From Maribacter aquivivus (GTDB lineage Bacteria > Bacteroidota > Bacteroidia > Flavobacteriales > Flavobacteriaceae): 64,000 nt of DNA. Location: assembly GCF_900142175.1 (NCBI RefSeq), contig NZ_FQZX01000003.1:1-64000 (forward strand). Reading direction: 5' to 3'. Made by a program: the position numbers and the translations under genes. Shown here in pieces: positions 24,686 through 33,644 of this stretch (positions within the stretch are counted from its first letter, which is position 1; the number at the start of each line of letters is the position of its first letter). The notes under the pieces are model-generated. The model was not told where the DNA came from. It did no database searches and saw only the letters and a list, made by a program, of their open reading frames with translations.

Positions 24686-25676
24686 ACCAATCTAAAAGTA
24701 GCAAAATACTAATACCAAATATAATACAGATGATTGCCATCCAATTTTCTACGGTGGTCATATCTGGTAGAAACCGTTCGTAGTTCATTATTATTTGTTT
24801 TCCGTTAGAATCTAAAATGCTTTCACCATCTATTCCTGTTTTGAAGATAGTTTTTTTCCATGGCCAAACAACTCCTAGAGATCCTGTTATAAAGCCCAAA
24901 ATGGTTGCCGTAGTAACATGTTTATAGTGTTTTAGTACGAAGGTCAATACATGTGAAAGAGTAACTAGACCTGTTGCCGATCCTAATGTGAATACGGCTA
25001 AGATTTTAAGTGTGTGTAATCTTTCGGTATTAGAAGTGAAACTAAAATCACCTATTAGTAATTCTGAGAACGTATCATATAATGCGTTTACAGAATCTAC
25101 TAGTAGCAGCACATAATTACCTAAAAGTATTAATATAAAGGAACCTGAAAGTCCGGGTAATGTCATGCCTGACACACTGATCATTCCACATAAAAAGATG
25201 AATAGTAAGTTATCGTTTTCTTTCGCCGGACTAAGAAAACTGATGGCTACACCCACGCTTAGACCTATAATAGCAGCTGTAAATGTTTTCTTTTTCCAAT
25301 AGTCAAAATCTTTACCTATGTAGTAAATAGAACCTAAGATCATACCGAAAAAAGCAGACCACACATACAATTCATGTGTTACTAAAAAATAGTCTAATAT
25401 TTTAGAAACACTAAAATAGCTCACTAACATACCGAAAATGAGTAGCGTTAGAAAAGAGCCATTTATATATCTGTAGAAACTTTTAAGTCTACCATTAATA
25501 AGAAGCTTAAATGCTTTTGTATTTATTTTTTGAAGTGAATAAATAAATTCTTCGTAAAAACCACCAACAAAGGCGACAATACCGCCAGATACACCAGGTA
25601 CTTTATTGGCAGCACCCATACAAAGTCCCTTTACGACCAAGAAAAATTTATCGGTAAAGGATCGGGGTTCGTTCAT
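24657..25676 (-). CDS. DUF368 polyprenyl-phosphate transporter family protein (copy A)
   Basis: Polytopic inner-membrane protein, 339 aa, about nine membrane segments. DUF368 hallmarks: K-G-x-C-M-G-A-A-N-K-V-P-G-V-S-G-G at the N-terminus, S-G-M-T-L-P-G-L-S-G-S-F midway and T-A-T-I-L-G-F-I-T-G-S-L-G later. The two P-G-(V/L)-S-G motifs face each other in an inverted repeat. DUF368 (PopT) proteins have been shown in other bacteria to return undecaprenyl phosphate across the membrane for reuse in wall synthesis. The paralogue is 13 bases upstream; the 3' end overlaps aroE by 29 bases. Confidence 0.9.
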   Translation of the reverse strand: MNEPRSFTDKFFLVVKGLCMGAANKVPGVSGGIVAFVGGFYEEFIYSLQKINTKAFKLLINGRLKSFYRYINGSFLTLLIFGMLVSYFSVSKILDYFLVTHELYVWSAFFGMILGSIYYIGKDFDYWKKKTFTAAIIGLSVGVAISFLSPAKENDNLLFIFLCGMISVSGMTLPGLSGSFILILLGNYVLLLVDSVNALYDTFSELLIGDFSFTSNTERLHTLKILAVFTLGSATGLVTLSHVLTFVLKHYKHVTTATILGFITGSLGVVWPWKKTIFKTGIDGESILDSNGKQIIMNYERFLPDMTTVENWMAIICIIFGISILLLLDWYGKNRKTER

Positions 25677-25689
25677 GTAGGTTTTTGCG

Positions 25690-26604
25690 TTACTTCTTAG
25701 AAGCTGATTTTTCTAATATAAAAATAAGAGAAAAACCTATTACAGCAGCTACAATAGCAAAGGTTAATTGATTATCGCCTTGAAAAGCGAAAGGTGAGAT
25801 GTTTTCATCTACAACAATTTCTTTTTTACCAATTTTAATTACCTCTATAATATACTTCCAAGGCCATATTTTGTTCAATGAACCTAAGATGAATCCTGTT
25901 AAAACCGCAAGTGTTGCATCTTTATAATTGGTAAACATCCATTTTAATACTCTAGCAAAACTTAAAATACCAAAAACTATCCCGAAAATGAAGGTTATTA
26001 GAATACCAAAATCCTTTTCATTTAAAGCTCCTAAAACAGTTTTGAATGATCCCATTAGAACTAAAATGAATGCTCCGGAAATTCCTGGCATTACCATTGC
26101 ACAAATGGCTACAGCACCTGATAAAAAAATGTAAGGCAGACTGCCAGAACTAGTTGAAGGGGGTAGGGTCGTAATATAAAAAGCACTTACGGTACCTATT
26201 ATGAATAATACAATTGCTAATACGTTCCATCTTTTAATCGATTTGGCTACGAAAATGACACTTGCTAATACCAAACCGAAAAAAAATGCCCATGTAACTA
26301 TAGTGTGCTCTTCTAATAACCAGGCAATCGCTTTGGATAATGTTAAAATACTAATCATCATACCAATTGCCAATGCCAACAGGAAGTTGCCATTTAATTT
26401 CTCCCAGAACTTTTTAAAACCTTCTTCTTTTAATACTTTTAAAGTAGTAAGGTTAACGTTGTTGATTGAAGTAATGAATTCTTCGTATATACCTGTTACA
26501 AAAGCTATTGTGCCACCAGATACGCCTGGCACTAATTCGGCAATACCCATTGCCATACCTTTTAGAGATATGAAAGTGTAATCTTTAAGTTTTCTATTGT
26601 CCAT
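25690..26604 (-). CDS. DUF368 polyprenyl-phosphate transporter family protein (copy B)
   Basis: A 304-residue paralogue of the next gene with the same signatures: K-G-M-A-M-G-I-A-E-L-V-P-G-V-S-G-G-T at the N-terminus, M-V-M-P-G-I-S-G-A-F midway and L-T-G-F-I-L-G-S-L. The first motif has E-L-V-P where copy A has N-K-V-P, a difference at the predicted substrate site. Expected role: recycling of undecaprenyl phosphate. It is 17 bases behind the TPR gene, in the same operon. Confidence 0.9.
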   Translation of the reverse strand: MDNRKLKDYTFISLKGMAMGIAELVPGVSGGTIAFVTGIYEEFITSINNVNLTTLKVLKEEGFKKFWEKLNGNFLLALAIGMMISILTLSKAIAWLLEEHTIVTWAFFFGLVLASVIFVAKSIKRWNVLAIVLFIIGTVSAFYITTLPPSTSSGSLPYIFLSGAVAICAMVMPGISGAFILVLMGSFKTVLGALNEKDFGILITFIFGIVFGILSFARVLKWMFTNYKDATLAVLTGFILGSLNKIWPWKYIIEVIKIGKKEIVVDENISPFAFQGDNQLTFAIVAAVIGFSLIFILEKSASKK

Positions 26605-26621
26605 GAAATGTAGAACCTAAT

Positions 26622-28025
26622 CTATGAGGTTTTATTGTATTTTCTTACAATTTCTTGTGTCCATTCAGACTTGCCGTATTCCGGAAAATTTTCAGTGAAC
26701 AAATGTAGTTTTTTCTGTTTTTTGTCAATTTTTAGAGCATCCATTAACATAATACGAGCATTAATTGGGTCTTCAGCAAGTAGTAGATAGCCTACAGACC
26801 TATATAAAAGCTTTAAACTTTCAGGATAAAACTCTCTTCCTTGAGATAGAATTTCTACGGCAGATGATTCATCTCCGTTTAAATGAACAACTTCAGCCCA
26901 ATTCAACCACGTGTCCAATTCATAATTTCCTAGTTCTACCGCTTGTTTAAATGCAAAATCTGCTTGGTCATAGTTTTTTAATGCCATGTAAATATTTGCG
27001 CATTTTTTCCAGTACTGCGGATTTTCACCATCTATATTTAAGGCCTTATTGATGTAAAATATAGCTTTTTCAAAATCTTTAGTATTAAAATATAGATTTG
27101 TTATAGCCAACCAACCTTTGTCTAACAATGGATCTTCGTGAACCGTTTGGTAGAAATAGTATTTAGCCATTTCTGTATCCTTCAGTTTTTCATAACATTT
27201 TCCTATTCTTAAAAATGCATGAGATGTTGGGTCTTCAATAGCAATAGTAGTCTCGTAATTTTCGATAGCCTCTTTATGTCGTCCCAATTTTTCAAGTACT
27301 TTGGCTTTTTCAAAATATGCACCTATAAAAGTGTCATCTGAAATAACAGCAAAATCAAAAGCGCTCAAGGCTTCTGTAAACATTTCTTTATAATAGTATT
27401 GTTTACCCAATTGATGCCATGCGACTTCGCAATATGGGTTATTTTCTAAATAACTGTTCAAGTAAACAATGGCACCATCGTAATCTTCAAGAAACTCAAA
27501 GCAATACACCACATTATAAAGTGAAGAGTAATCTTGTTCATCAAACTCTACACATTTCATAAAGCTCTCTTTGGCATTATCAAAATTGTCCATGAACAAA
27601 TATTCCATGCCCAAAAGACTATAAATGTCAAAACTATTATTTGTAAAACTTAATGCCTTTTGTAGTAATTCTATAGCACCTTCGTGATCATCTCTCTTCG
27701 AAAATATATTGGCACGTTGAATATAAATTTCATCATTGTAATTATCTAGCCTTTGTAGCTCATCTAGAAGTGCTTCAGCCTTTTCCATCTGGTTTTCAAA
27801 AACCATGACTTCTACTTGAAGTAATTTCAATTCTATAGAAGCTGGATGTTGCTGTAGACCAATTTTAATTCCTTTTTTAGCCAAAGAAACCTTCCCATGA
27901 TTTAGGTAGTGGTGCACAATATCTTCAAAATCCTCAGCATCAAAGAAATAGACATCGTCTGTCTTTAACATTGATTCGAATTTCGTAATTGGCTTGTCCG
28001 GTCTCTCGTTAGATTCTAACGCCAT
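26622..28025 (-). CDS. Tetratricopeptide repeat protein
   Basis: A 467-residue soluble protein, no signal peptide, made of about eleven or twelve TPR units (for example N-S-F-D-I-Y-S-L-L-G-M-E-Y-L-F and P-Q-Y-W-K-K-C-A-N-I-Y-M-A-L). A scaffold for protein-protein contacts in the cytoplasm. It heads the operon with both DUF368 genes and aroE, an arrangement I recall as common in Flavobacteriaceae; a direct functional link to the DUF368 proteins is only inferred. Confidence 0.88.
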   Translation of the reverse strand: MALESNERPDKPITKFESMLKTDDVYFFDAEDFEDIVHHYLNHGKVSLAKKGIKIGLQQHPASIELKLLQVEVMVFENQMEKAEALLDELQRLDNYNDEIYIQRANIFSKRDDHEGAIELLQKALSFTNNSFDIYSLLGMEYLFMDNFDNAKESFMKCVEFDEQDYSSLYNVVYCFEFLEDYDGAIVYLNSYLENNPYCEVAWHQLGKQYYYKEMFTEALSAFDFAVISDDTFIGAYFEKAKVLEKLGRHKEAIENYETTIAIEDPTSHAFLRIGKCYEKLKDTEMAKYYFYQTVHEDPLLDKGWLAITNLYFNTKDFEKAIFYINKALNIDGENPQYWKKCANIYMALKNYDQADFAFKQAVELGNYELDTWLNWAEVVHLNGDESSAVEILSQGREFYPESLKLLYRSVGYLLLAEDPINARIMLMDALKIDKKQKKLHLFTENFPEYGKSEWTQEIVRKYNKTS

Positions 28026-28129
28026 AGGAACTTTTTGGTTTTACAAGATATTTTAAAAGTAAGTGATTGTACGGGGTTTCAGCCACGGTACGAATCGATA
28101 TTATTAACAAATTAGTTAACAACGTTGAT

Positions 28130-29305
28130 TTACATAGAGTTAAGAAGTGCTAAAATTTTTGCGCAACCTTCTTTAATTTCTTTTTCTGAAATAGTTAATG
28201 GCGGAGAAATTCTTACGGCTCTATTTTCGAATAATAACCAGAAGAGAATTAGGTTCTTTTCCTTTGCTTGCAGTACTAATTCGTTTGCAGTTTCTGGTGT
28301 ATCCATTAGTAAAGCAAGCATTAAACCTTTGCCTCTAATTTCTTTAATCTTCGGATGTTTTAATAGCGATTTAAATAGTGCTTCTTTCCTTAAGGTATCT
28401 GCGATTAAATTCGAGTTTAATAATACATTCAGAGTTGCTAAACTTGATGCTGCGATTACAGGATTACCGCCAAACGTAGTAATGTGACCCATTTTCGGAT
28501 TCTCACTTAACGTATGCATAATCTCTTTACTGGCTGTAAATGCACCAACAGGTAAACCTGATGCCATGCCTTTGCCGATAACTAAAATATCGGGAACGCA
28601 ATCAAAATGTTCAAATGCAAATAGCTTTCCTGTTCTGCCGAAACCTGGCTGTATTTCATCTAAAATAAGTAATGCACCCACTTCTTTGCAGCGTGCTTTT
28701 ACTTTCTTTAGATAATCGTTTTTTGGGAGTATAAAACCAGCACCACCTTGTATGGTCTCTAATATTACACATGCAGTTTTGGTGGTGATTTTCTCTAAAT
28801 CTTTTTCGTTGTTGAATTCGATATGATAAATATCTGGCAGCAAAGGTCTAAATACACTTTTACGCTCTTCAAAATCCATAAGGCTTAAACTACCCATGGT
28901 ATTACCATGATAGGCAGATTTAGCGGCTATAATTTCAGAACGACCAGTATATCTGCGAGCCAATTTTAATGCGCCTTCAATAGCTTCGGTTCCTGAATTT
29001 ACCAAATAGGTAACCTCTAAAGGTGCAGGTAAATTGTCTGCCAATAATTTGGTATAGGTAGTCGCTGGTGATTGCGAATATTCGCCGTACACCATTACAT
29101 GCATATATTTATCTACTTGATTTTTTATTGCTTCAACAATCTCTGGGTGACAATGACCAAGTGTGCAAGCTGAAACACCTGCAACAAAGTCTAAATGTGC
29201 ATTGCCATTGGTATCATGAATATAACTGCCTTTGGCATGAGATACTTCCATACCTAAAGGATAGGGGGAAGTTTGTGCTTGATATTGTAGAAAGTCTTTA
29301 TTCAT
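28130..29305 (-). CDS. Class III aminotransferase (acetylornithine/aspartate aminotransferase family)
   Basis: PLP-dependent aminotransferase of fold type I, class III, 391 aa. Motifs: V-N-S-G-T-E-A-I-E-G-A-L (phosphate-binding), Y-H-G-N-T, I-L-D-E-I-Q-P-G-F-G-R-T-G (Asp) and V-I-G-K-G-M-A-S-G-L-P (Schiff-base Lys). It resembles ArgD and related enzymes, but no arg genes are nearby and the substrate is not certain. The N-terminus Q-T-S-P-Y-P-L-G differs from RocD at 8-9 kb. It starts nine bases behind the OstA-like gene and is probably in its operon. Confidence 0.88.
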   Translation of the reverse strand: MNKDFLQYQAQTSPYPLGMEVSHAKGSYIHDTNGNAHLDFVAGVSACTLGHCHPEIVEAIKNQVDKYMHVMVYGEYSQSPATTYTKLLADNLPAPLEVTYLVNSGTEAIEGALKLARRYTGRSEIIAAKSAYHGNTMGSLSLMDFEERKSVFRPLLPDIYHIEFNNEKDLEKITTKTACVILETIQGGAGFILPKNDYLKKVKARCKEVGALLILDEIQPGFGRTGKLFAFEHFDCVPDILVIGKGMASGLPVGAFTASKEIMHTLSENPKMGHITTFGGNPVIAASSLATLNVLLNSNLIADTLRKEALFKSLLKHPKIKEIRGKGLMLALLMDTPETANELVLQAKEKNLILFWLLFENRAVRISPPLTISEKEIKEGCAKILALLNSM

Positions 29306-29314
29306 TTCAAAGAC

Positions 29315-31018
29315 CTATTTTATCTTTTTTGGTTTCACAGATTTTTTAGGGTCTGTTGCTTTGTCTTGACCCGAAATATTGTTGATTGGGTCAGTATCGT
29401 TTTTACTTCTTTGTTGCTCTTCGGCATCAATATCAATGGGGTTGTCAATACCGTTAATAACTACAAGTTCTAAGTTGTTATCATCTTCATCAAAAATATC
29501 ACCTTTGGTGAGTATACGCTCATCTCCACGCCAAACGAAGCCTTTTAATATTCTGCTATTTTTTGGTAAATCTTTTTCCGGAAATATATCTCCATCAGGA
29601 TCTGTGTAAAATGTAAGATCTTCAATATCATTTTCCGCCATAGTAATTCTAATTTTACTGCAAACGGTTTTATCTATCCCTATAAGTTCATCATCATCAT
29701 TATACATATAGTAAACTACCTCAGTATTCTGAACTAAGTCTATGAGTTTTAATTCGTTTTCAATAAACTTCCCATACAAATTAATCCCTTTGGCTTGGTT
29801 GTAGCCTGTCATGCTAACACTGTCTAAAGAGATTATAAAAGCATTGTTCAATACTTTTAAAGAATCTAATTTTTCAGTTTCTAAATTAGATTTTAGGTGA
29901 ATACTATCACCTGTCATTTGGTTGGCGCCGTTCCAAATAATCGGATTTTTAATTAACTGAGTAATACCTGTCTTTTGTGCAGAGTGTATACTATCACATT
30001 TTCCGCTTAAATCAGTTTTGTAGAATTTTGCATTTCTAAAAGCACGCAGAATTCTATCTTCTGGTTTACCGGTGACCATTAGCGTATCGCCATGTACATA
30101 AAGTGAATCTCTTTCTTGCACAGAGATAGAAACCGCTCTTCTCGTGGCGAAAACAGAATCTTTTGCCTTATATACTTCGGCGTAATGTGCTCTAATTATA
30201 CCGTTATTGATAGTATCTGTTACAGTAATGTTGTTGGTCGCAGATGCAAATTCTTTAGCCTTATTAAAGTACACGCTGTCACCTTCAATAATTCTGTTGT
30301 TATAATCTATACGTGTGTTTTTAATTCCGTAGCCGCTTTCAATCTTGGTGTCGTAAAATCCTCTCTCACAATATATTTTGTAAGCCTCGCCATTAATTGT
30401 GGACGGACCGTACATATAAGCGTTCTTGGAAGTAGTGTAGTAATCTAATTGTTCAGAGTCTAAAGTGTATTCAGGATTTTTTACATGTACACTATCTAAA
30501 AATTGATACTTTTTTAGTTCCATAAAATACTTGCCAATTTTACTGGTCAATGTATTTGCAGAATCTATTACCGTACCATTATCTTGATAAAAAGCTTCTT
30601 GTTTTTCGCGATCTAAACGTAAGGTATCTGTTCTTAAGGTCATGTCTGAATTTGTTAAAACAACATTTCCCCAAGCCTTAGCCAATTTTACATCACCTAA
30701 ATAATTGATTTTTTTACTGGTCATTTCAACCGAATCGCCTTGCTTTAGTATAACATTGCCAATGGCTTCTAAACGATTCTCTAACTGGTAGTAAATGGCA
30801 ACATCGCACCATAAATCGGCACCTTGATGTTCAAATTGTACTTGTCGGTCATCTTTACTAAATATAGATGCACCTGGGTATTCAGCTTCATTTTTTGTGA
30901 AGTTGGCACCATACACAATATTAATTTGTTTGGATTCTTCTTCTACTGCATCTTGTTGGGCATAACCAAAAAGAGTACATGCAAAGAATATTAGAACAAC
31001 TGAATAAATCTTTTTCAA
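29315..31018 (-). CDS. OstA-like LPS-transport protein
   Basis: Exported 567-residue protein related to the OstA/LptA beta-jellyroll superfamily. A signal peptide (to F-G-Y-A-Q) is followed by repeated strand pairs in which short motifs such as L-R-T-D-T-L, L-D-S-E-Q-L-D-Y-Y and I-E-G-D-S-V recur, the pattern of a long periplasmic beta-taco that passes lipopolysaccharide to the outer membrane. The C-terminus is acidic then Lys-rich. The start codon is TTG (31018): the only ATG between it and the -7 box at 31040-31033 would have to lie in 14 bases, and there is none. First gene of an operon with the aminotransferase. Confidence 0.82.
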   Translation of the reverse strand: MKKIYSVVLIFFACTLFGYAQQDAVEEESKQINIVYGANFTKNEAEYPGASIFSKDDRQVQFEHQGADLWCDVAIYYQLENRLEAIGNVILKQGDSVEMTSKKINYLGDVKLAKAWGNVVLTNSDMTLRTDTLRLDREKQEAFYQDNGTVIDSANTLTSKIGKYFMELKKYQFLDSVHVKNPEYTLDSEQLDYYTTSKNAYMYGPSTINGEAYKIYCERGFYDTKIESGYGIKNTRIDYNNRIIEGDSVYFNKAKEFASATNNITVTDTINNGIIRAHYAEVYKAKDSVFATRRAVSISVQERDSLYVHGDTLMVTGKPEDRILRAFRNAKFYKTDLSGKCDSIHSAQKTGITQLIKNPIIWNGANQMTGDSIHLKSNLETEKLDSLKVLNNAFIISLDSVSMTGYNQAKGINLYGKFIENELKLIDLVQNTEVVYYMYNDDDELIGIDKTVCSKIRITMAENDIEDLTFYTDPDGDIFPEKDLPKNSRILKGFVWRGDERILTKGDIFDEDDNNLELVVINGIDNPIDIDAEEQQRSKNDTDPINNISGQDKATDPKKSVKPKKIK

Positions 31019-31032
31019 CCTAAAAATTTTTT

Positions 31033-31040
31033 CAAAAATA
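31033..31040 (-). promoter_or_regulatory. -7 box of the OstA-like gene
   Basis: TATTTTTG on the minus strand, 14 bases before the TTG start codon; predicted leader about 10 nt. It supports TTG as the true start. Confidence 0.5.
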
Positions 31041-31214
31041 GAACATTTTAAAAGAGCCTTGTCATGCTTAAGATACTTTTGGGAGATTAAAGCGAAAAGT
31101 GCTAGTGTTTATTTTATTTGCATACGGGTAATTGGATTAGAAAAATTACTTTCTAGTTAACCTTTAAATACTATGCTTTTCAAACATGTTATGTCAATAC
31201 AGTGAAATAAGGCA

Positions 31215-31247
31215 TAAAAAAAACCACTGGAAAGTGGCTTTTTTTTA
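31215..31247 (-). terminator. Terminator after the Gfo/Idh gene
   Basis: CCACT-TTCC-AGTGG stem with T/A runs on both sides, so it can act on either strand; it serves the oxidoreductase operon ending at 31261. Confidence 0.75.
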
Positions 31248-31260
31248 TTTTAAATATGAA

Positions 31261-32697
31261 TTAGAAGTTTCTGTAATCTCCTTCTAAAAAAGCGTTGGCT
31301 TCATCTTCAGAGAATTTAGCATTTTCACTGTCCCAATGTAAAACTTGATTAGGGAATCTGCCAGCGATAACACCTAATAAAATAGTTTCAGTAAGTCTAG
31401 ATGCATATGAAAATGGTGCGGTAGTTTCACCTGTGCCCAAACAGGCATCTACAAATTGGTGGTAATGTTTAGGTCCTTCCAAATCATAATCGCGAATTGG
31501 TTTGCTCATATTATTTGCTTTTTCTACAGCTTCTATTTCTGCAGAAATATCTACATATTTACCGTCTACTATCTTTTTTGGTAGTTGCATAAAATGCGGT
31601 AGTAATAGTCTTCCTTTTTCGCCAATGAACATAGCACCTTGATCTGGTAATGTACCTTCGCCAGCAGTTTTAGTTTCTAGAGACATTTTATCTGCCATAG
31701 AGTCTTTAGAGGTTTCTTTTGAATCTGCCATGTTCTCAGCTCCCGGTAGAATTAAATCTACATGGTCTTTAGGTGCTCCAGGTCCATCATACCAAACCCA
31801 TTTTAATGTTTCAGTTGTATAAGCCGTTTGTGGGAATTCGTAAGTGACAATATTGTTTTGCGGAAAACCGAATCCGTTTGGTTCTCTACATTCATTTTTA
31901 ATGTTCATAGGAACTTGTAGGTCTAGAGCATTATACGGGGTGTCAAAAATATGGACGCCCATATCACCTAAAGTACCACAACCATAATCGACTAATTTTC
32001 TCCAATTACCTGGGTGATAGAATCCTTCTTTATATGGTCTCTCAGCTGAAGTTCCTAACCATAAATTCCAATCTAATGATTCTGGTATTGGATCTGACCC
32101 TGTTGGTTCGGTTCCGTCATAGCCCCAATCTTTTGGTGACCATGCTCGTACCGTATGTACTTTGCCAATAATGCCAGATTGTATTAATAGGGTTGCTAGT
32201 TTATAATCGTAAAAAGAATGTACCTGAATTCCCATTTGGGTAACCAAGCCTTTTTCTGTTGCCAATTTGTTCATAGCCCTAGCCTCAGATACATAATGTG
32301 TCAACGGCTTTTGACAATATACTGGCTTGTCTAATTCCATTGCCATCATTGAGGCAGGTGCGTGGGTATGATCAGGAGTAGAAACGACTACAGCATCGAT
32401 TTCATCACCCATTTCTTTTAGCATTACCCTATAGTCGGTATATGTTTTTGCATTTGGATGCAGTTTTTTTGCTTCTGCCAAGTTATTTGCATCAACATCA
32501 CACAATACAGTTACATCCACTTTATTATGAGATGAAATTGCTTTTAAGTCTTCGGCGCCCATATTACCAACACCAATATGCGCAGTACGGAGTCTGGTTA
32601 ATTTCTTTTCTTCCTTTTTACAAGACCAAAGTCCAGATGGTAATAATACAAACGTGGAAAGTGCTGCTGCGTTTTTTATAAAGTCTCTTTTGTTCAT
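31261..32697 (-). CDS. Gfo/Idh/MocA family oxidoreductase, exported
   Basis: NAD(P)-dependent oxidoreductase of the Gfo/Idh/MocA family, 478 aa. An N-terminal export signal reads K-R-D-F-I-K-N (Tat-like) and ends in a lipobox L-W-S-C. The Rossmann domain has A-H-I-G-V-G-N-M-G, V-S-T-P-D-H-T-H and E-L-D-K-P-V-Y-C-Q-K-P-L, where the usual catalytic EKP Lys is in Q-K-P. The C-terminal alpha/beta domain follows. Exported members with bound NAD act on sugars, often at C3, in Bacteroidota. It lies 11 bases behind a DUF1080 gene whose family hydrolyses 3-keto sugars, so the pair may oxidise and cleave a glycoside. Confidence 0.9.
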   Translation of the reverse strand: MNKRDFIKNAAALSTFVLLPSGLWSCKKEEKKLTRLRTAHIGVGNMGAEDLKAISSHNKVDVTVLCDVDANNLAEAKKLHPNAKTYTDYRVMLKEMGDEIDAVVVSTPDHTHAPASMMAMELDKPVYCQKPLTHYVSEARAMNKLATEKGLVTQMGIQVHSFYDYKLATLLIQSGIIGKVHTVRAWSPKDWGYDGTEPTGSDPIPESLDWNLWLGTSAERPYKEGFYHPGNWRKLVDYGCGTLGDMGVHIFDTPYNALDLQVPMNIKNECREPNGFGFPQNNIVTYEFPQTAYTTETLKWVWYDGPGAPKDHVDLILPGAENMADSKETSKDSMADKMSLETKTAGEGTLPDQGAMFIGEKGRLLLPHFMQLPKKIVDGKYVDISAEIEAVEKANNMSKPIRDYDLEGPKHYHQFVDACLGTGETTAPFSYASRLTETILLGVIAGRFPNQVLHWDSENAKFSEDEANAFLEGDYRNF

Positions 32698-32708
32698 TGG
32701 TGTGGTGG

Positions 32709-33506
32709 TTAAAGTTTTTTGATTTTTATGTTTCTAAACCATATAGGGCTAGAATGATCTTGAAAGCCTATGTAGCCAGTTTTGAATTTGCCATAATCTT
32801 TACTGTTCTTCCATTTGTCTGAATTCTTTTTCAGGTACCAGGCTTCATCCCAAGGTACAAATGACACTACTTTTTTACCGTTTAGCCAATGTTCAACTTG
32901 CTCAGGTGTAAAAATGATTTTAGTAGTGTTCCATTCTCCAACCGGATTCAATATTTTTCCTTCTGGATCTGCCGCATGCATGGCATAATCTGAAGCTGTT
33001 TGTTGAAGTGGTTTTAGTTCCTCTGGTTTATCAGTATAGCCTAAACTTAAATTGTAGTCGGTTAAGTCGTGAATGCTGGCGTAGTTTTCGTCGTCTATCA
33101 ATTGATACTCTGGTGAAACTTCTGGCGGACTATCATAACCTTCTTTTAAGTGGTAGAAAATACCGCTATTACCACCTTTTGGTAATTTCCATTCTACATA
33201 GAGTTCAAAATTATCAAACTCTTCTGCACCGTAAATAATGTCAGTGCCACCCGTGTAGTCTTGCTCTTTACCTAATTCAGTATCAAATTGTAGTTCTCCA
33301 TCTTTAGCGATCCATCCTGGTGGTAGTTCTTTACCATTATAAGCGCGCCAACCTTTAGTTGTGGTGCCGTCGAACAAAGTGATCCATTCGCCTTTAGCTG
33401 GTTCTTCAGTTGCTGTTTGCTCTTCTGCTGTTTGTTTTTTTTCCGTTTTACAAGAAACTGCTAAAGCAGCAAATAAAAATAGGATAGAGAAGGTGGTTTT
33501 TTTCAT
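32709..33506 (-). CDS. DUF1080 (3-keto-disaccharide hydrolase) family lipoprotein
   Basis: A 265-residue lipoprotein: lipobox A-V-S-C (Cys19), Glu/Thr-rich tether (22-40), then a concanavalin-like beta-jellyroll domain from W-I-T-L-F-D-G onward, ending in I-W-F-R-N-I-K-I-K. This is the DUF1080 or 3-keto-disaccharide hydrolase family. It heads a two-gene operon with the Gfo/Idh/MocA protein. The combination suggests oxidation of a sugar followed by lyase or hydrolase cleavage; the substrate is unknown. Confidence 0.88.
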   Translation of the reverse strand: MKKTTFSILFLFAALAVSCKTEKKQTAEEQTATEEPAKGEWITLFDGTTTKGWRAYNGKELPPGWIAKDGELQFDTELGKEQDYTGGTDIIYGAEEFDNFELYVEWKLPKGGNSGIFYHLKEGYDSPPEVSPEYQLIDDENYASIHDLTDYNLSLGYTDKPEELKPLQQTASDYAMHAADPEGKILNPVGEWNTTKIIFTPEQVEHWLNGKKVVSFVPWDEAWYLKKNSDKWKNSKDYGKFKTGYIGFQDHSSPIWFRNIKIKKL

Positions 33507-33563
33507 ATATCGAGTTGTAGTTGAAAGATGTGAAATTTACATTTTACACGATACTGAAATTAC

Positions 33564-33608
33564 AAAAAAAAAGAATGGCGATAAAGGTATTTCCCTATAT
33601 CGCCATTC
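33564..33608 (-). terminator. Terminator after purA
   Basis: On the minus strand GAATGGCGATA pairs with TATCGCCATTC (11 bp, 33608-33598 with 33583-33573), followed by nine or more T residues. It lies about 37 bases behind purA. Confidence 0.88.
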
Positions 33609-33644
33609 CTGTAAGTTGAACAACCTCTCCTGGTCGTTAGATGT

